Shown here piece after piece: positions 30,601 to 42,858 of a DNA stretch of 64,000 nt (positions are counted from its first letter, which is position 1; each line of letters opens with the position of its first letter). The stretch is from Gavia stellata. Lineage: Eukaryota; Chordata; Aves; Gaviiformes; Gaviidae. The notes under the pieces were generated by a model. It saw nothing but the letters and a program-made list of their open reading frames with translations, did no database searches and was not told where the DNA came from. The position numbers and the translations under genes are program-made. Where the stretch lies: positions 42,663,095-42,727,094 of the forward strand of contig NC_082597.1 in assembly GCF_030936135.1 (NCBI RefSeq), written 5' to 3'.

Positions 30601-32129
30601 AAGTTATGCCAGGGTATTCTCACGGGCTTGGCTCGCCAGGACGGGCAGGCAGAGAGAGAAAGCAGCAGGGAATAGGGGTGCATTCTTCCGCTGCCGAGGC
30701 TGGCGAGGGCTGCTTGGCTGCTTGCTGCGGGGAGAATGCGTGTGTTTGTCTTAGCAGACAAGGGGCACCATTATCACATACCTCAGCAGGGTTGTAGATG
30801 TCAACTAAATAATTGGTTTTATTTAGAATATGACGTCCAAATTGTGAATGAAGCATTTTGGGTGTCCTGGAAAGATTTTATATACAAACCAGCTGGAATC
30901 CCATTGACAGGAACAGCCTTTTCCTTTCCCTTGCCCCCCTCCCCATTACTTTCAGTCAGACAGAGCTGGAAGTGGCTGAGAGGAGCTCCAAGAAGCCTGC
31001 GCCTTTGAGCAGTGAAGTCTACTGGTGCTAAACATCTGACACTTGTTCATTAAGAGAGACCTGGGCAAGCAGTTCATCATTGAGATGAGTATTTAATACA
31101 TGAATGGGTAGTGAGAAAACATATTTGTGGCCATTTCTAAAGGCTGTCATACAAGGAGACTCCAAGTCTGAGCAGGTTGGAAAAGCTGCAGGGTGCTTTG
31201 GAAATCTCTCAAATGAACTCACACTTGTAAAGCACAAAGTTGCTGTTGCAGTTTCCAAAGAAAAGCGAGAAGTAGAGTGAGCGGGCAGGCGTAGGGCAGG
31301 CAGCAGGTGCCAGGCTCCTGCCTTCCTTTAGCACAACTGCTGGGTTATAGGGAAGGGGAGACCTTACACAGCTTCCCATGCAGAGCATCACAGTTGCACC
31401 CACCCCAAAACAATACAACTTTAGTCCCATCACTCCATAGCTGCATGAGTGATGAGCCAGGATTTTCCAGAAATTCAGAGAAGGACAGCCTCTCCTGGTA
31501 CCTCTAGTACATCTCATGGCCAATGCAGGACAGATGCATCTTCTTACTATGCGAATCTACCATTTGTTCAAGGAAAATTATTAAATGTAAATATACTCAA
31601 AACAAGAACTGAAAATTAGTGAGGTCCTCCAACAGCTGGAGATAGAAGAATGTTTCAAATGAGATAAAAAAGGGCAGAAACATTCAGTAAAGTGCTTTTT
31701 CTCTACCTTTGGAAGATGCAGGATGCTGTCTTCTGTAACAGGAGCAGAGTGCGTCTTGTGCATCCCAAGTGTCCCAAAAGAGCTGGCTGAGAGGGAATGA
31801 CTTTTCAGTAGTTTGTTAAGTACCAGGGGAATTACAGAAAATTGAAGGCAAGATGGTGATGTGCTAATTGAACAGGACAAGTAGGAGGTCACTGGTTGAA
31901 AGCTATAGACTGTCTGCCTGATTTCCATCCTAGGTGAAACTGTGGAGAAGCTTGATGTGCAATTCAGTGATCAAGAAGATGTACATTTAATTACTGACAC
32001 CAATGTTTTGTGAGAACAAACTGGCATTATTTAACATATTTTTCATTTTTCCAGTTTACAAGTTTGGCTGATAAAAGCCAATCATGGATACATGACAGAC
32101 TTCTAACCCATACTCATTGAAACAGGCTA

Positions 32130-32900
32130 GCTGGGTATTATTTGAAAAAATCCCCATCAACATCAACAAAAAATCCTGACTACATAATACAGGGCACAGC
32201 CAGTGGATTAAGACCTCGCTGATTAACAAACGAGGAACAGTTGTGAAACGAACTGCCAGATTTCTGACTCAATCAGTGTAGGACCAAGGCAGTGTTTTTG
32301 CTGAGCACCTGAAAGCAATTACAAGAACACTGCAAAGCCAATGTGTGGAAGATGCCCAGGTTGCAAAGGAAATTTGCTATGATATGGCAGTCACGTGGAG
32401 TGAGCTGGGGCATTTGCTCAGCTCAAGTCCCCCAGCCAAGAAGTATTTTAACACAAGGCAATGCAAAACCACACATCTAGGAAGGAGGAGTGCTGTCTGG
32501 ACCTGCGCAGTGGGAAATAGGAGCCTGGAAAGAAATGACCCTGTGTAGTGTTTTGGAATTAAAAGAGAAGAAGCAGTACAACTGAAGTGTTCAGAACAAA
32601 AAAATAGATATATGACAAAAAAAAAGATTTACGTGACACACACACAAAAAAAGATATATGGGTATATGGACAAGAAAATAGTGAGAAACACAGTGACACA
32701 AATCCTTATATACAACATTGGTGAGGTGATCCTGGAAACCCGTGTCAAGTTAGCGACTACATTTCTCACAGAATAAAATTAACTTGCAAAAGAGAACCAC
32801 CAAGTAATTGGAAGACAGGAAAATTGCCAAAAGCTCCAAGAAAAATGTCATTTGCTTGTCAAAATCTGTAGAGAATGCTTCTATAGGGTTTCAGAATACC
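32130..32900 (+). mobile_element. Ancient, decayed CR1/L3-type LINE fragment, + orientation
   Basis: Several separate stretches align by eye to the CR1/L3 coding region in order. CAGTGGATTAAGACCTCGCT near 32200 corresponds to the QWIKNWL block. Near 32455 a piece like GGCAATGCAAAACCACACAT is followed by CTAGG, the KCKTMHLG block. Near 32725-32790 there is a piece like GAGGTGATCCTGGAAACCCG then CATTTCTCACAG. No frame stays open. Boundaries approximate. Confidence 0.55.
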
Positions 32901-35900
32901 TAGTTTAAGAAGGTATTAATTCAGATAAAGGTTTCAGTGGTAATATTCAAATTATCAATAGGTAATAACTATCAGTTTTAGGTAGGAGTAATAAGAAATG
33001 CAATTTTCATGCAAATACATTTTTCAAAAAGAAGAATGATTATCAAAGGGTTGAGATATAAATGGTTTCTCCACTTCTTGATGGTATCAGCTGAAGATTT
33101 GGTGCCTTTCTGGATGAATTGCTTTAGTCTAACACAAGTTACTTAGTTCAATATACGGACATTCAAACAAAACGTAATGATCTCTTCCCTGCAGGCAACT
33201 GTGCTACATCTAAGGGTCCTTTCTTGCTTTCAGATCTGTGACCCTCCCAGTTCTCTCCCCACATTGCTTTGCACATTAAGGCTTGTACTGTGGAAACCAC
33301 AAATAGAGTAGAAAATATCCATATAAATCACTATGGTTAAGCAGCATTTCTTATTTAGGATTTGAGACCATTTTCAAACCAGGAGAGTGGAAACAAAGGG
33401 AGTCAGTAAGAAAGATAAGACACTCCAACAGCAATAGTAAGCGCTGGGATTATTAGGGGCATGGGCACCCAGCAAGCTCATGGGGACCAAAGGGCACTGC
33501 CAATCTCATGGGTCAGATGATCCCATTTCAGCATGTGCTGGACTGAGACATCCTGCCTAAGTGGTCTCAAAGCCTTTTACTGTAGGTTTGGGCTGTGTGC
33601 TGATCCTGTTATCAGGTTTAAGAGCAGGAACTGTGGCCCTGCCAAAATTAGATAAGGGTTAAAAAAAAGAAAAGGGCACTAGCAGACACTGCTGTCAAAC
33701 AGAGTGATTGCTTGTGCTCTTACACTGTTGGAAATCATCAGCAAATTAGGTATAAAAGGAACAGGCACGCAGCATGTTCCCAGCTGAACCGCTATAAATG
33801 TCACAGCATTTGTATTGACACCACAGGCTGCTTCATCACAAAAAAAAAAAAGGAAAAAAAAGGAAAAAAAAAAAGGAAGATAATATTGCAAAGAGGATTG
33901 TTTTTCAAATGCGAAAAGTCAAAACATTCTTAGCAAAACCTACCCTGCAGGAATCTAATAATCAGACTATACAAAAGAGTAAATGGGAATGGGATAAAGA
34001 TGTGAAAGAGTTTGAACTGTTTATTCAGATCAGACAACCCTTTGAACTGGATGAAGGATGGGCAAAAGAAAATTGTAGTGCAGGGAAAAGTACTGTATTG
34101 CATTAGGGTTGATGCTCTCCATTATCTTAAAGATCTCCTTATTCACTGTTAGTAAACAAGCAACACTGCCCATAAAGTCACAAAACCCAGCAGCTTCTCT
34201 CTTGCTTTCTCAGTATCCAAAGGAGCAGTTCAGCAGCAACTGTAAATGATGGCTATTTCACCTCATCATTTTTTAAGTGAAAATTAGATTTTAAAAGTTC
34301 TCTTTCAGTAGCTTGGCTGAAACATGGCTTTCTACAGACAGCCTTATCCAAAATATTCACAAGCACCTGCTGCTTCCCAAACCAAGGCAAAATTCTCCTG
34401 GTTTCAGTTTGTGATGAATTCAACAGTTGGGACAGGTTTGCAAAGCTCTCAAGTGCCCCAGGTAAAACTCCAGGAGAGCATCATGTTTCAGGGCAGACAC
34501 TGGGTGATGCACAGGGACTCGGGAGTCATTGCAACTGCAAAATCAGAGGGATAAACACCGTGGGAAACATGGGCAGGTCAGGTGAAATGGTCTCCTTGAG
34601 AGCCAGCCGTATTCTGTAATCACTTGAAAGTCTCCAGAGTACTTTGGCATCTCTTGGTCTTTTGGTGAACAAAGAAGCAGGATGGGGCTGGTTTCTGCAT
34701 ACAGCAGTGCAAATCAGAAAAGGGACCCCAAGTTGCTAAAGGGATTTTATGAAATCTCAGCAAGGCAACATCTGCCCATTCGACAAAGCTCTGCATGGAT
34801 GTGTTAGAAAGACTCCTACAATGTTTTGAATAACGGAATGCGTCATTTGTTCCTTCTCATCCAGGAGGAAACTTCTCTCTTTATAATTTATGAGACTACG
34901 TTTGGTAACAAGCAGGCTGTGACATCTCTTCGAGGAATGAGGAACCTTAGAGCAGATACCACCTCATGATTAATTCGCATAGCACACGAGAAGGAGCAGC
35001 AAGGACATTTTACGTATCCTTTCAGTCATCCCTTCCAGAGAGACCACAGCTTTTATCTCTGCCTCAGAGAAGTAAAGTCAGGGCGTATATTGCAACGGGA
35101 CAACATTTCGATGCAGGAACATTTTCATACCTGGTCCTTAAGCTGGGAGAAGAGAGCTAGGCTATGCCTGTCCACTCCTACAAGAACATTTCCTCTCCTG
35201 AAGCCCAGTTTGGCCTCCCTGCCTAGCCAGCAGGTCCTGCTTCAGATTTGGTCTTCAGATTTGTTCCACTTGCATCAGAGGGCTCAAGGGCAATTGGGTT
35301 TTCCTCAAAATTTCTGTCCACCCAGATCTATGAGTTCCAGCTGTGGGAGACAGTGAGAGGCATCTTCAGAAGGCAGGGCATATGAATAGACTAACTTCAA
35401 CCAAGTGCTTATAATCAGTGGCTTTAATTGCAATTTAAATTAGCAGCAAGACACTTTCCTTTAAATAATTGATTTGAATCTTGTTCTGCATTTCTTCTCT
35501 TCGATTCTTTTGCAAGGGAGAGGTAGACCTCGCTGATTACTAGCTATGAAGATGTGTTGATTTGGAGTTGTAGATGGTCTTTGCACAGAATTTGTTATTT
35601 GTTTTTGCTATCCAGGAGGACATGTGGTGAACATATTTAAGCCATTACACAACTTAACATACCCTGCTTAGGTTCTTCATTTTGCTTGGCAGAGAACAGC
35701 AAATGAAAACTGAAAAAGCCAACTAATTTTTGCATCCTGCTGTTTCTGGATGGAAAGTGGGATTTAATAAAAGTGCAGAAATTTAAAATTATGGTAAATC
35801 TGTTTCATATGTATTATTTACACGTCTCAAATTATGTTCTGCACTGGAAATGAATGGCTTGGTTACTGAAAGCCTTATCCATAGTCAAGGATTTTAAACA

Positions 35901-38900
35901 ATTAAAGCAAAGCAAGGCAGATATTCCTTCTGTACCTGGAGAAGAGGCTGCTGCTGCCGCAAACTGGTACATCTCCTCAGTATAACCCTGGTTCAAGGTG
36001 GTCAGCTGTGACTCTCCTTCTTCTAGAGCTCCAACTGTCTCAAGGACTTTGAGAGCAAACAAGCATGCTTTGAATATTAACGATCAGTGTTTATTCAGTT
36101 CACGCTTTTTAATACCATATGGTAACCTTAAAATAGGCCATCATGACTATGAATTGAATTTCAAATCTATACTTATTTTAAGGAAAAAAAAAGTGAAGTT
36201 AAAAAAAAATGTGAGTTTGTCAATATGTAAATTGAAAATTATATTTAATAATACTTGGTAAGCAATATGCCATATTTGTTTAACTCATAAATCGTATTTA
36301 ATTTTACTTATTATCCCTCCGTGGTAGGCATTACAGTGCTGTGTACCTCCACCGCATCTGCCTGAGACCGTGTCATGAAATTCATGACCCAGCGTGCTTG
36401 GGGAACGGAGGACAGGGCTTGGCTAGCAGAGGGTTGGGTCTGCAGTTACAGTAATGGCAGGGACCACATGCAGGATGCTAAATGAGTAGGACACAGGTAC
36501 TTACCACGTTGGGGGGGGCAGCAGCTTTCCCAGTTGTCCCACCTCTGGAGCTGAGCACTTCTGGAGGGGGAGTGAGGCACTTCGGGGCAGCGAACACCCC
36601 TCCCTGTGAAGTGCTGGGGCTCTTCAGGGGATACTAGCTGCATCCGAGGCTACTACTAGCCACTGAGAAGTGCGATGGCCTGGGGTTTCTCTGAATTACC
36701 ATGCCGGAAGATACCAGTTCACATGTTTATGAAATCCAGGGCAGACCCGCAGCTGTAGTACTGAGAAATCGTATTATATTGTCTCATTATATTGTCAAGA
36801 CCCTTTTGGTCTTGCTATTTACAGTCCTCTTTCACCGGCACTTTAGGTTATAACTGTGCTGTAGCTGCATAGAGGATCACGTAAGCACCATGCCGTAACA
36901 GCACTTTATTCTGACAGTCATTTACTCTCAGCTGTAACCACAGCTATGAGCAGGAGTTAGACCTATGGAAGAGGATGTTTTTCTTTCAAGCAGTCGCTGA
37001 AAAAACACTTGAAATGAGCCTCCGCACTTTGTACACATAGTTAATATAGTCTTTAATTTCTGCTAAAAAGCAATGGCAACAGAAGGGATTTTCTTCCTTG
37101 TAAGCTTCAAATCCAAATACAAAGGTAAAATAATAGCACATGAACAGATGAAAGCCCCATCCAGGACAGTTTATATGCATCACTGTTCTATTTTAGGTGT
37201 CCCTACTTCTAAAGCTGTCAGTTAGCTTTACTGCCGCATGCACTTAACCTTCCCCCAAACACCAACTTCAAAGCCTCAGTGCTTTGCGGGTGCCATCAGT
37301 CTTTCAAATACAAAAAAATATTTCTTTTTGCTAAAAGATGTGCTTTGTTCCTTTTGTTGGGTAAGCAGAATGTCCCAGCAGCCTCAGAACTTCATCTTTA
37401 ACTGCAGAACATAGTCCACACCCAGCTTGGGAGAGAACTGGAACAAAAAGAAAAATGGTTTTGCCTCCCTGCCCCTGACCCCATGCCACCATGTTATTTT
37501 TCACAAGATCACTAAGACGTTCGTGAGCATAAATCGGTATCATTCAAAAACCAAACGTCAGAAGAAACAATAAAAATCCCAGGGTTTTATGAATGAGAGG
37601 GATTGTCCTGCGCTGCCGGGCTCGGATCAACGCAAAGCTGGCAGGGGACGCCACCGCAACACAATAAACGCTGCCATCTGTTATCCTGAGCTCCTGGAGC
37701 GTGTAAAAGGCACCAGTGAAAATCAGCCCTGGCCTGATGCAAGGTGCTCAGGCGGCTCCTTCCTGCCCACGAGGGCAGCGGGCCAAGCCGGTGTGTGGTG
37801 GTGGTGTTGGTGAGGCTTCGCCTCGGTGGAGCTGCCCCGGGGAAAGACACCTAGGGGGGCCGGGACTGTTGCAGGGCATCCCCATGGTGGAAAGCCTCCA
37901 TGGGCTTTCCAATGCCAGGGTTGTCTGATGCTTGCCCACCCCATAGCACTGGCACAGATCAGTGCCTTGGTGGCATCTGGGCCCTCCTTCTCAGCCTGGG
38001 AATGTCCAGTGCCCAGCACACTGGGAAGAATTTGTGTAATTTTATATACATAAAGCCACCACCTCCCCTGCAGCAGCTCACCCCAGGTCTGAGGCTTGTT
38101 CAGGAGTGCACGGTGGGCAAGGGGGCTGCTTCCCCTCTCCCCAGCCTCCCTGCAAGTACTCCAAGTGCATGGGACATGCTTCCTGGGGCACTTGGGAAGC
38201 TGGCTGTGTAGGGTCCTGCCACGCCTCCGTAAGCATCTTGCCCCCGTTCCCCCTCCCTGCACGGGGGATGAGGGCTGCCTGCCAGCAATTGCCCCGGCCA
38301 TGGGAGCAAACAGCTTCCCACATCACCCCCACGCTGACTGCTCGGCTTAGGGGCATTTGCATTGCTTCTGCAGGCTCGGGCACGGTGTGTTTGGGATAAT
38401 TTATACCCAAGATACCTGCAGCTGAGGTCTTAAACACGGAGGCACTCCAAAAGATAACAGGCCGTTGTTCTCTGCTGTGCCGAGAAATCCATGGAGCCTA
38501 ATGACAGAAACAGAAAGGAAGAGGAGACACCCACATACGAAAGCAGACTGCTCAAAAACTACCCTGTTATTTTTAGTGCAGAGTACTACTCATGTTTGAA
38601 GGCATTTTTTTTTTCCCACCCTGAGTCCATGCAGAGAGGGGGATAAATCTCTGTAACAGCTCTTCATTTCCATTTTCTTTACATTCACATAATGTATTTC
38701 CAGGTTGAAAGACTGGGTGGACAATACTGGCTACATGTGCAACACTGTTGGAAAAAGCACTTGTATGCTTATCTTCGAAAATCTGGCCCCTGGGGGATGT
38801 GATAATTTCTCTCATTATTTTAGCTGGTCCTCTCGAATGCCCTTCCCTTCCCAGGTACATGGCTGCTTGGAGCTGCGGCTGTGCCCCCCATGAACACATT

Positions 38901-40446
38901 GGGAGCTCCTGACCATACCACCAGTTCACTGGGGAGCTGAAGGAGGGACCAATTGTGCCTAATTATGAGCAGCAAAACACCAGTCCCACAGCAGGGACAA
39001 GCATGCCTATGAACCTCTCAAAAGATTTAATTACGTAGAAGTGGTTTTTATTTTAAGTCCCACAGGATTTCTATTTCAAAAATTAACTACTAGAAAAAAA
39101 TGCTTTTTCTGTCTATTTGTGCCAAAACATTCGTGTCCCTCCTACCCTCTGCCCTAGTTCACTATATTTACGGGAAACAGTGCACGCATCGTGATGCTGT
39201 ACTTACTCTGAGCAGCCTTTTTCCTCAAAACCAGATTCAATGATCATGATTAAACTGAGATGTGCCTGAGTTTTCACTGAATGTGAATAAAAGGCAGTTA
39301 GGTTCTTCCCTTTGAGCTTGTCAAACAAGACTGATTAAAAATATGTAGCTAGCTGGAAAAAAGCAAGATAGAAACCTGTGAAGCTAAACAGAACAGCCTT
39401 ATAACCTGATTTTTAGCTTAACTGGTTTTCGTCTAGCAGGAACTTCACCAGGAGGAAAATAAGCCTAATCAGACAAGCAAAAAAACCCAGTTCACATTAA
39501 AAAACACAATTCATTTGCCAGTTAGGTCTCGAAACACTATTAGCAATGACCGGCAGGTGCCTTGAACACAGCTACCTTTGCTAAGCGACCACTTATATGG
39601 TGCTGTGGCCCAGAAGTTATTTACTACATTAGCAGATAAACATGTTTGATCAGAGCTATTAACTAATTTAGATAATTCATGAGGACTCATTACCTTATAT
39701 GAAGGAGTAAATGGATTTACAGTGCCTTTGTTTGACTGGGGACACCACAGTTTAAAATCCTAGTGTGAAATACAGATATGGTATGCTACTGGTCATAGCA
39801 TGTGGGCAAACATTTTGAAATGCTTTTTTCCCCCATCAAACTGTAGCTGAGATGATCACCAAAAGGATATAATTAAAATACAGATGAAAAGCTTCCCATA
39901 TGAAAACTAACGAGCTTCAGGATGATGTGCCACCTATGGGCACAAGGGAACTGAAACCCGATGGGCATCTTAAGAGGTGATGTTTCCTTTTGCGACATGG
40001 TCCCACAGGGAGGTAGGTCAGGTCGGGTTGGGTCAGGTGAAAAGAGATGAGCCGCTGGCCAAAGCCCTCTCCACACAACACAAGCGTGCTGGGCTGCTGT
40101 GGGCTGGCAACCAGGAGGAAGGCGATGGGTGGTGAGCTGCCTGCAGCTCATGTCGCTGGTGGGGATGTCTGGGCTGAGGAGGCTATGGAGGAGACGGCTC
40201 AGTTGTCTCCTAGCACAGGTGGTGGTGGCATGGGCTGGTGCATCCCGCTCGGGACCGGGGTGTTCATCACCCACCTGTAATGGCCGTGGCAAAGCCTTGG
40301 CTGTTCAGGGTAAATGTGGCCTCACCTGGCTAGGGAAGTCACCGTGGACCAACATGTGTGGCCAGATGAAACCATGCAGCAGAGCCAGGCCCTGGGAAAC
40401 GCCCAAAGCCAGCCACTGGATTGAGGCACAAGTGAGGGTTGGACTG
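32901..40446. other. Gene-poor stretch, second part
   Basis: No gene recognised. 35.64-36.33 kb is AT-rich, with a weak exon-like ORF on the - strand (35936-36062). 37.6-38.5 kb is GC-rich with overlapping meaningless ORFs on both strands. Confidence 0.5.
33840..33880 (+). repeat. A-rich tract with GG interruptions
   Basis: A runs of 8-12 separated by GG; low-complexity purine tract. Confidence 0.9.
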
Positions 40447-40540
40447 CCCTTTCCCTTTTCCCTTTTCCCTTTTCCCTTTTCCCTTTTCCCTTTTCCCTTT
40501 TCCCTTTCCCTTTTCCCTTTCCTTTCTCCTTCTCCTCCTT
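40447..40540 (+). repeat. 94-nt pure homopyrimidine tract, (CCCTTTT)n
   Basis: No purine from 40447 to 40540; 26 more pyrimidines follow at 40542-40567. The core is a CCCTTTT heptamer repeat with a few CCCTTT units and 11 separate CCC runs, so the - strand carries 11 GGG runs with 3-4 nt A loops. Peptides such as repeated EKGKGK read from it are low-complexity artefacts. Confidence 0.95.
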
Positions 40541-42057
40541 GTTCTCCTTCTCTTTCTCCTTCCCCTTGCCCTTCCCGCAGCAGCCGGTGATCAGCCCAGA
40601 GCCATTGCCTCCCCAAGCCGCAGGGAGCCCTGCAGAGGCTGCCCCTAAAAGGGGCTTTAAAGGTCAGCTCACTGCTTGATGCTGATATCTCTAAAAGTCA
40701 CTTGCAAAGGAAAATAAGGTTTTTCATCCCCCTCCCAATGCAGAAGCCATTGGATGTGGACGTGAACTTTTCCTGCAGCAGGACTGCCATGGGCACCACG
40801 TCTGTCTCCACGGTGGCCATTCCCGCTGAGCCCCAGCTGCTGCTTCTCCACCGCAGGCACCACACCGGGGACTAAGCATGCCGCCAGGCAACATCCAGGA
40901 TGAGGAGCCACTACATCGTTCCTGAGATGGGCTGTCAGAGCTCTCAGCCTCCAAGCTGCACGGCCGCTGGCAGACTTCAGGGTTGGGGGAATGGCTGCAA
41001 GATGCGCAAGCCCATCTGCACAGCAGGATCTCTCCTGGTACTTCTGGGGAGGAGCAGAGAAGGTGAAGCAGTAACTGCGAGGAAACTGTGTGTCTGTATG
41101 CGCCTTCCCAAACCCCTTTCAGTACCCTGTTTGCTAGAAAAACCAAACACCAGTGTGTTTTTGAAGTGTGTCCACTGGGAGCAATACCAAATTCTTTTAC
41201 CTGAACACGGGAAAACGAGTGATGGATTTGAGTCATACCTGAAGTGAGTGTCCTGCTGGGTGCTCCCCTGATCCCAGTCCTGAGGGGGAAGGGGCTGACC
41301 TCCCCTTTCTTTTCCCTTTTGTAGGTGCTGAGATCCTTCAACACCTTGCGCGTGCGGTCTCTCAGAGTTCTGCCTGCCTGATTTCAAGTGTTACTTTTGG
41401 CACGTAGAGAGGAATGAAGACAAGTGAAACGACCGTGTGGGACAGGCGGTGAGAGCTTGGATCAGACAGATGGTGGATCCTGCCAAAACAGGCAGCGCAG
41501 CTTCTCAGCCACTGTGGAGGGAACGGTGCAATGTTGCTGGACCCCAGGCTGGCCAGGAGGTCTGCTGTGATCCCAAGGACTTACGTGCCTGGCCTTTCAC
41601 AGGGACATTACCACAGCGTTATACTTGTCAGGAGGGGGTAGCCACAACAGTTTGTGTCTCGGGAAGCAAAGTGTGCCACTTAGCAGCATAGAGGACAAAT
41701 ACCCCAGCGGCTGCCAGCTCAGACTCCCTGAATGCCTCTTGCCCTGGTTCCTAAGGTTTCCTAGGACAACCCTGTCTCTCAGCTTTGGTAGCAAATAGCA
41801 AGTCTGGATCTCAAGCTGTAAAAATCCATCAGAAAACATGGGTTTAGATAATTTCCCTAACCTAAAATGCTCTTTTTCTTTTTGCGCACATCCAGAAGAG
41901 GTAGAGGATGGGGACAGATTTCTAAGTCACAAAATGATGATATAGATGCAAATGTGTGGCCAAAAGCCAAGTCTGGAAACTGTCTAGAGAGCCAAATACT
42001 TGACTCAAGAGAGGGCGTGCAAGGGTTTGTGATCCTGAACGGTCCTGGTGTGGGTTA

Positions 42058-42135
42058 GAGGATCACAGAGGAGAGGACCTCAGCAGGTCATCGCTGTAGC
42101 CCAGCCTCCTGCTCAGAGCAGGATCAACTGGTTTG
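42058..42135 (-). mobile_element. CR1 3'-end fragment
   Basis: Short stretch with the CR1 3'-terminal layout: GACCTCAGCAGGTCAT, then CCAGCCTCCTGCTCAGAGCA on the + strand. This is the same arrangement as the ends of the two large copies but a different, older subfamily. 3' end at the low coordinate, so - orientation. Confidence 0.6.
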
Positions 42136-42821
42136 CCATCTGCCTTTCCCTTTCCCTGGTTCTGCTCCTTCACAGCTGACCCTGAGGAGCAGACTGTCTC
42201 GCAGCAGATGCAGCCGGGTCCCTGCAGCGGCGTATCCCAATCGGTGCAGCTGCTTTCTTCTCTGGGCAGTGAGAACTGGTGCTAGGCTGCTGGGGGGCAT
42301 GTCGTGCAGGGGGTAAGGGATGCCTTCAGCAGCTGCCTCGAGTGCTTTGCCACAAGCATGACCTGAAACTGCTTTGCAAAAGCCCTGCAGTTTTCAACAC
42401 TGAGGGTCATGCAGTCTTAAAAATGGACAATACTGTTTTATTAAATACACTGAATATGGCACAATCTAGTGTCCTTATTGATTCAGTTTGAACATATATA
42501 TATTTACATACAGCATGCTGCATGTTTGTAGGAACACTGTTCTCATAAGGTTGCCCACAGAGGTCGGTAGAGGGACCAAGAGATCGGACAAGCAAAACGG
42601 GAAGCAAAAGGCAGCCCTTTATTTGGATGTGGGGCTGACAGAGGGCTTGGCTCTGCATTAGAAACGGTGAACTGCTGCTACAGGAACCTGTTTTGTTACT
42701 AAGACACGTTACAAGTCAGCAGACAGCCACATTTTTCTGACTCATCAGCTGATACTAATTAATGGCTTGGGAGCACACCAAAAATACCCATTGGCCTTCC
42801 TTCCTTGAAAGGCTGCGGTTG

Positions 42822-42858
42822 TCTCTCTCTCCCTCCCCCTCCCCCTCCCCTTCCCCCT
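42822..42858 (+). repeat. Homopyrimidine (CCCCTC)-type tract
   Basis: 37 nt of pure pyrimidine, a short CT run then CCCTCCCCCTCCCCCTCCCC. Confidence 0.85.

Larger units (their letters stand above)
21181..32129. other. Gene-poor stretch upstream of KRR1, first part
   Basis: Apart from the CR1 fragment at 22.3 kb and the simple repeat at 24.65 kb I see no gene. 22.4-24.5 kb is GC-rich and gives many short spurious ORFs on both strands. 24.78-25.26, 27.55-28.14 and 28.86-29.13 kb are AT-rich, of high complexity and free of recognisable repeats, so are candidate conserved non-coding blocks. Confidence 0.5.

Noticed and set aside
37720..38440. 192-codon - strand ORF and partners
   Set aside because: GC-rich, open on several frames at once, no recognisable domain.
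40305..40648. ORFs rich in Lys/Glu/Gly or Phe/Pro/Ser
   Set aside because: Products of the CCCTTTT repeat read in different frames.
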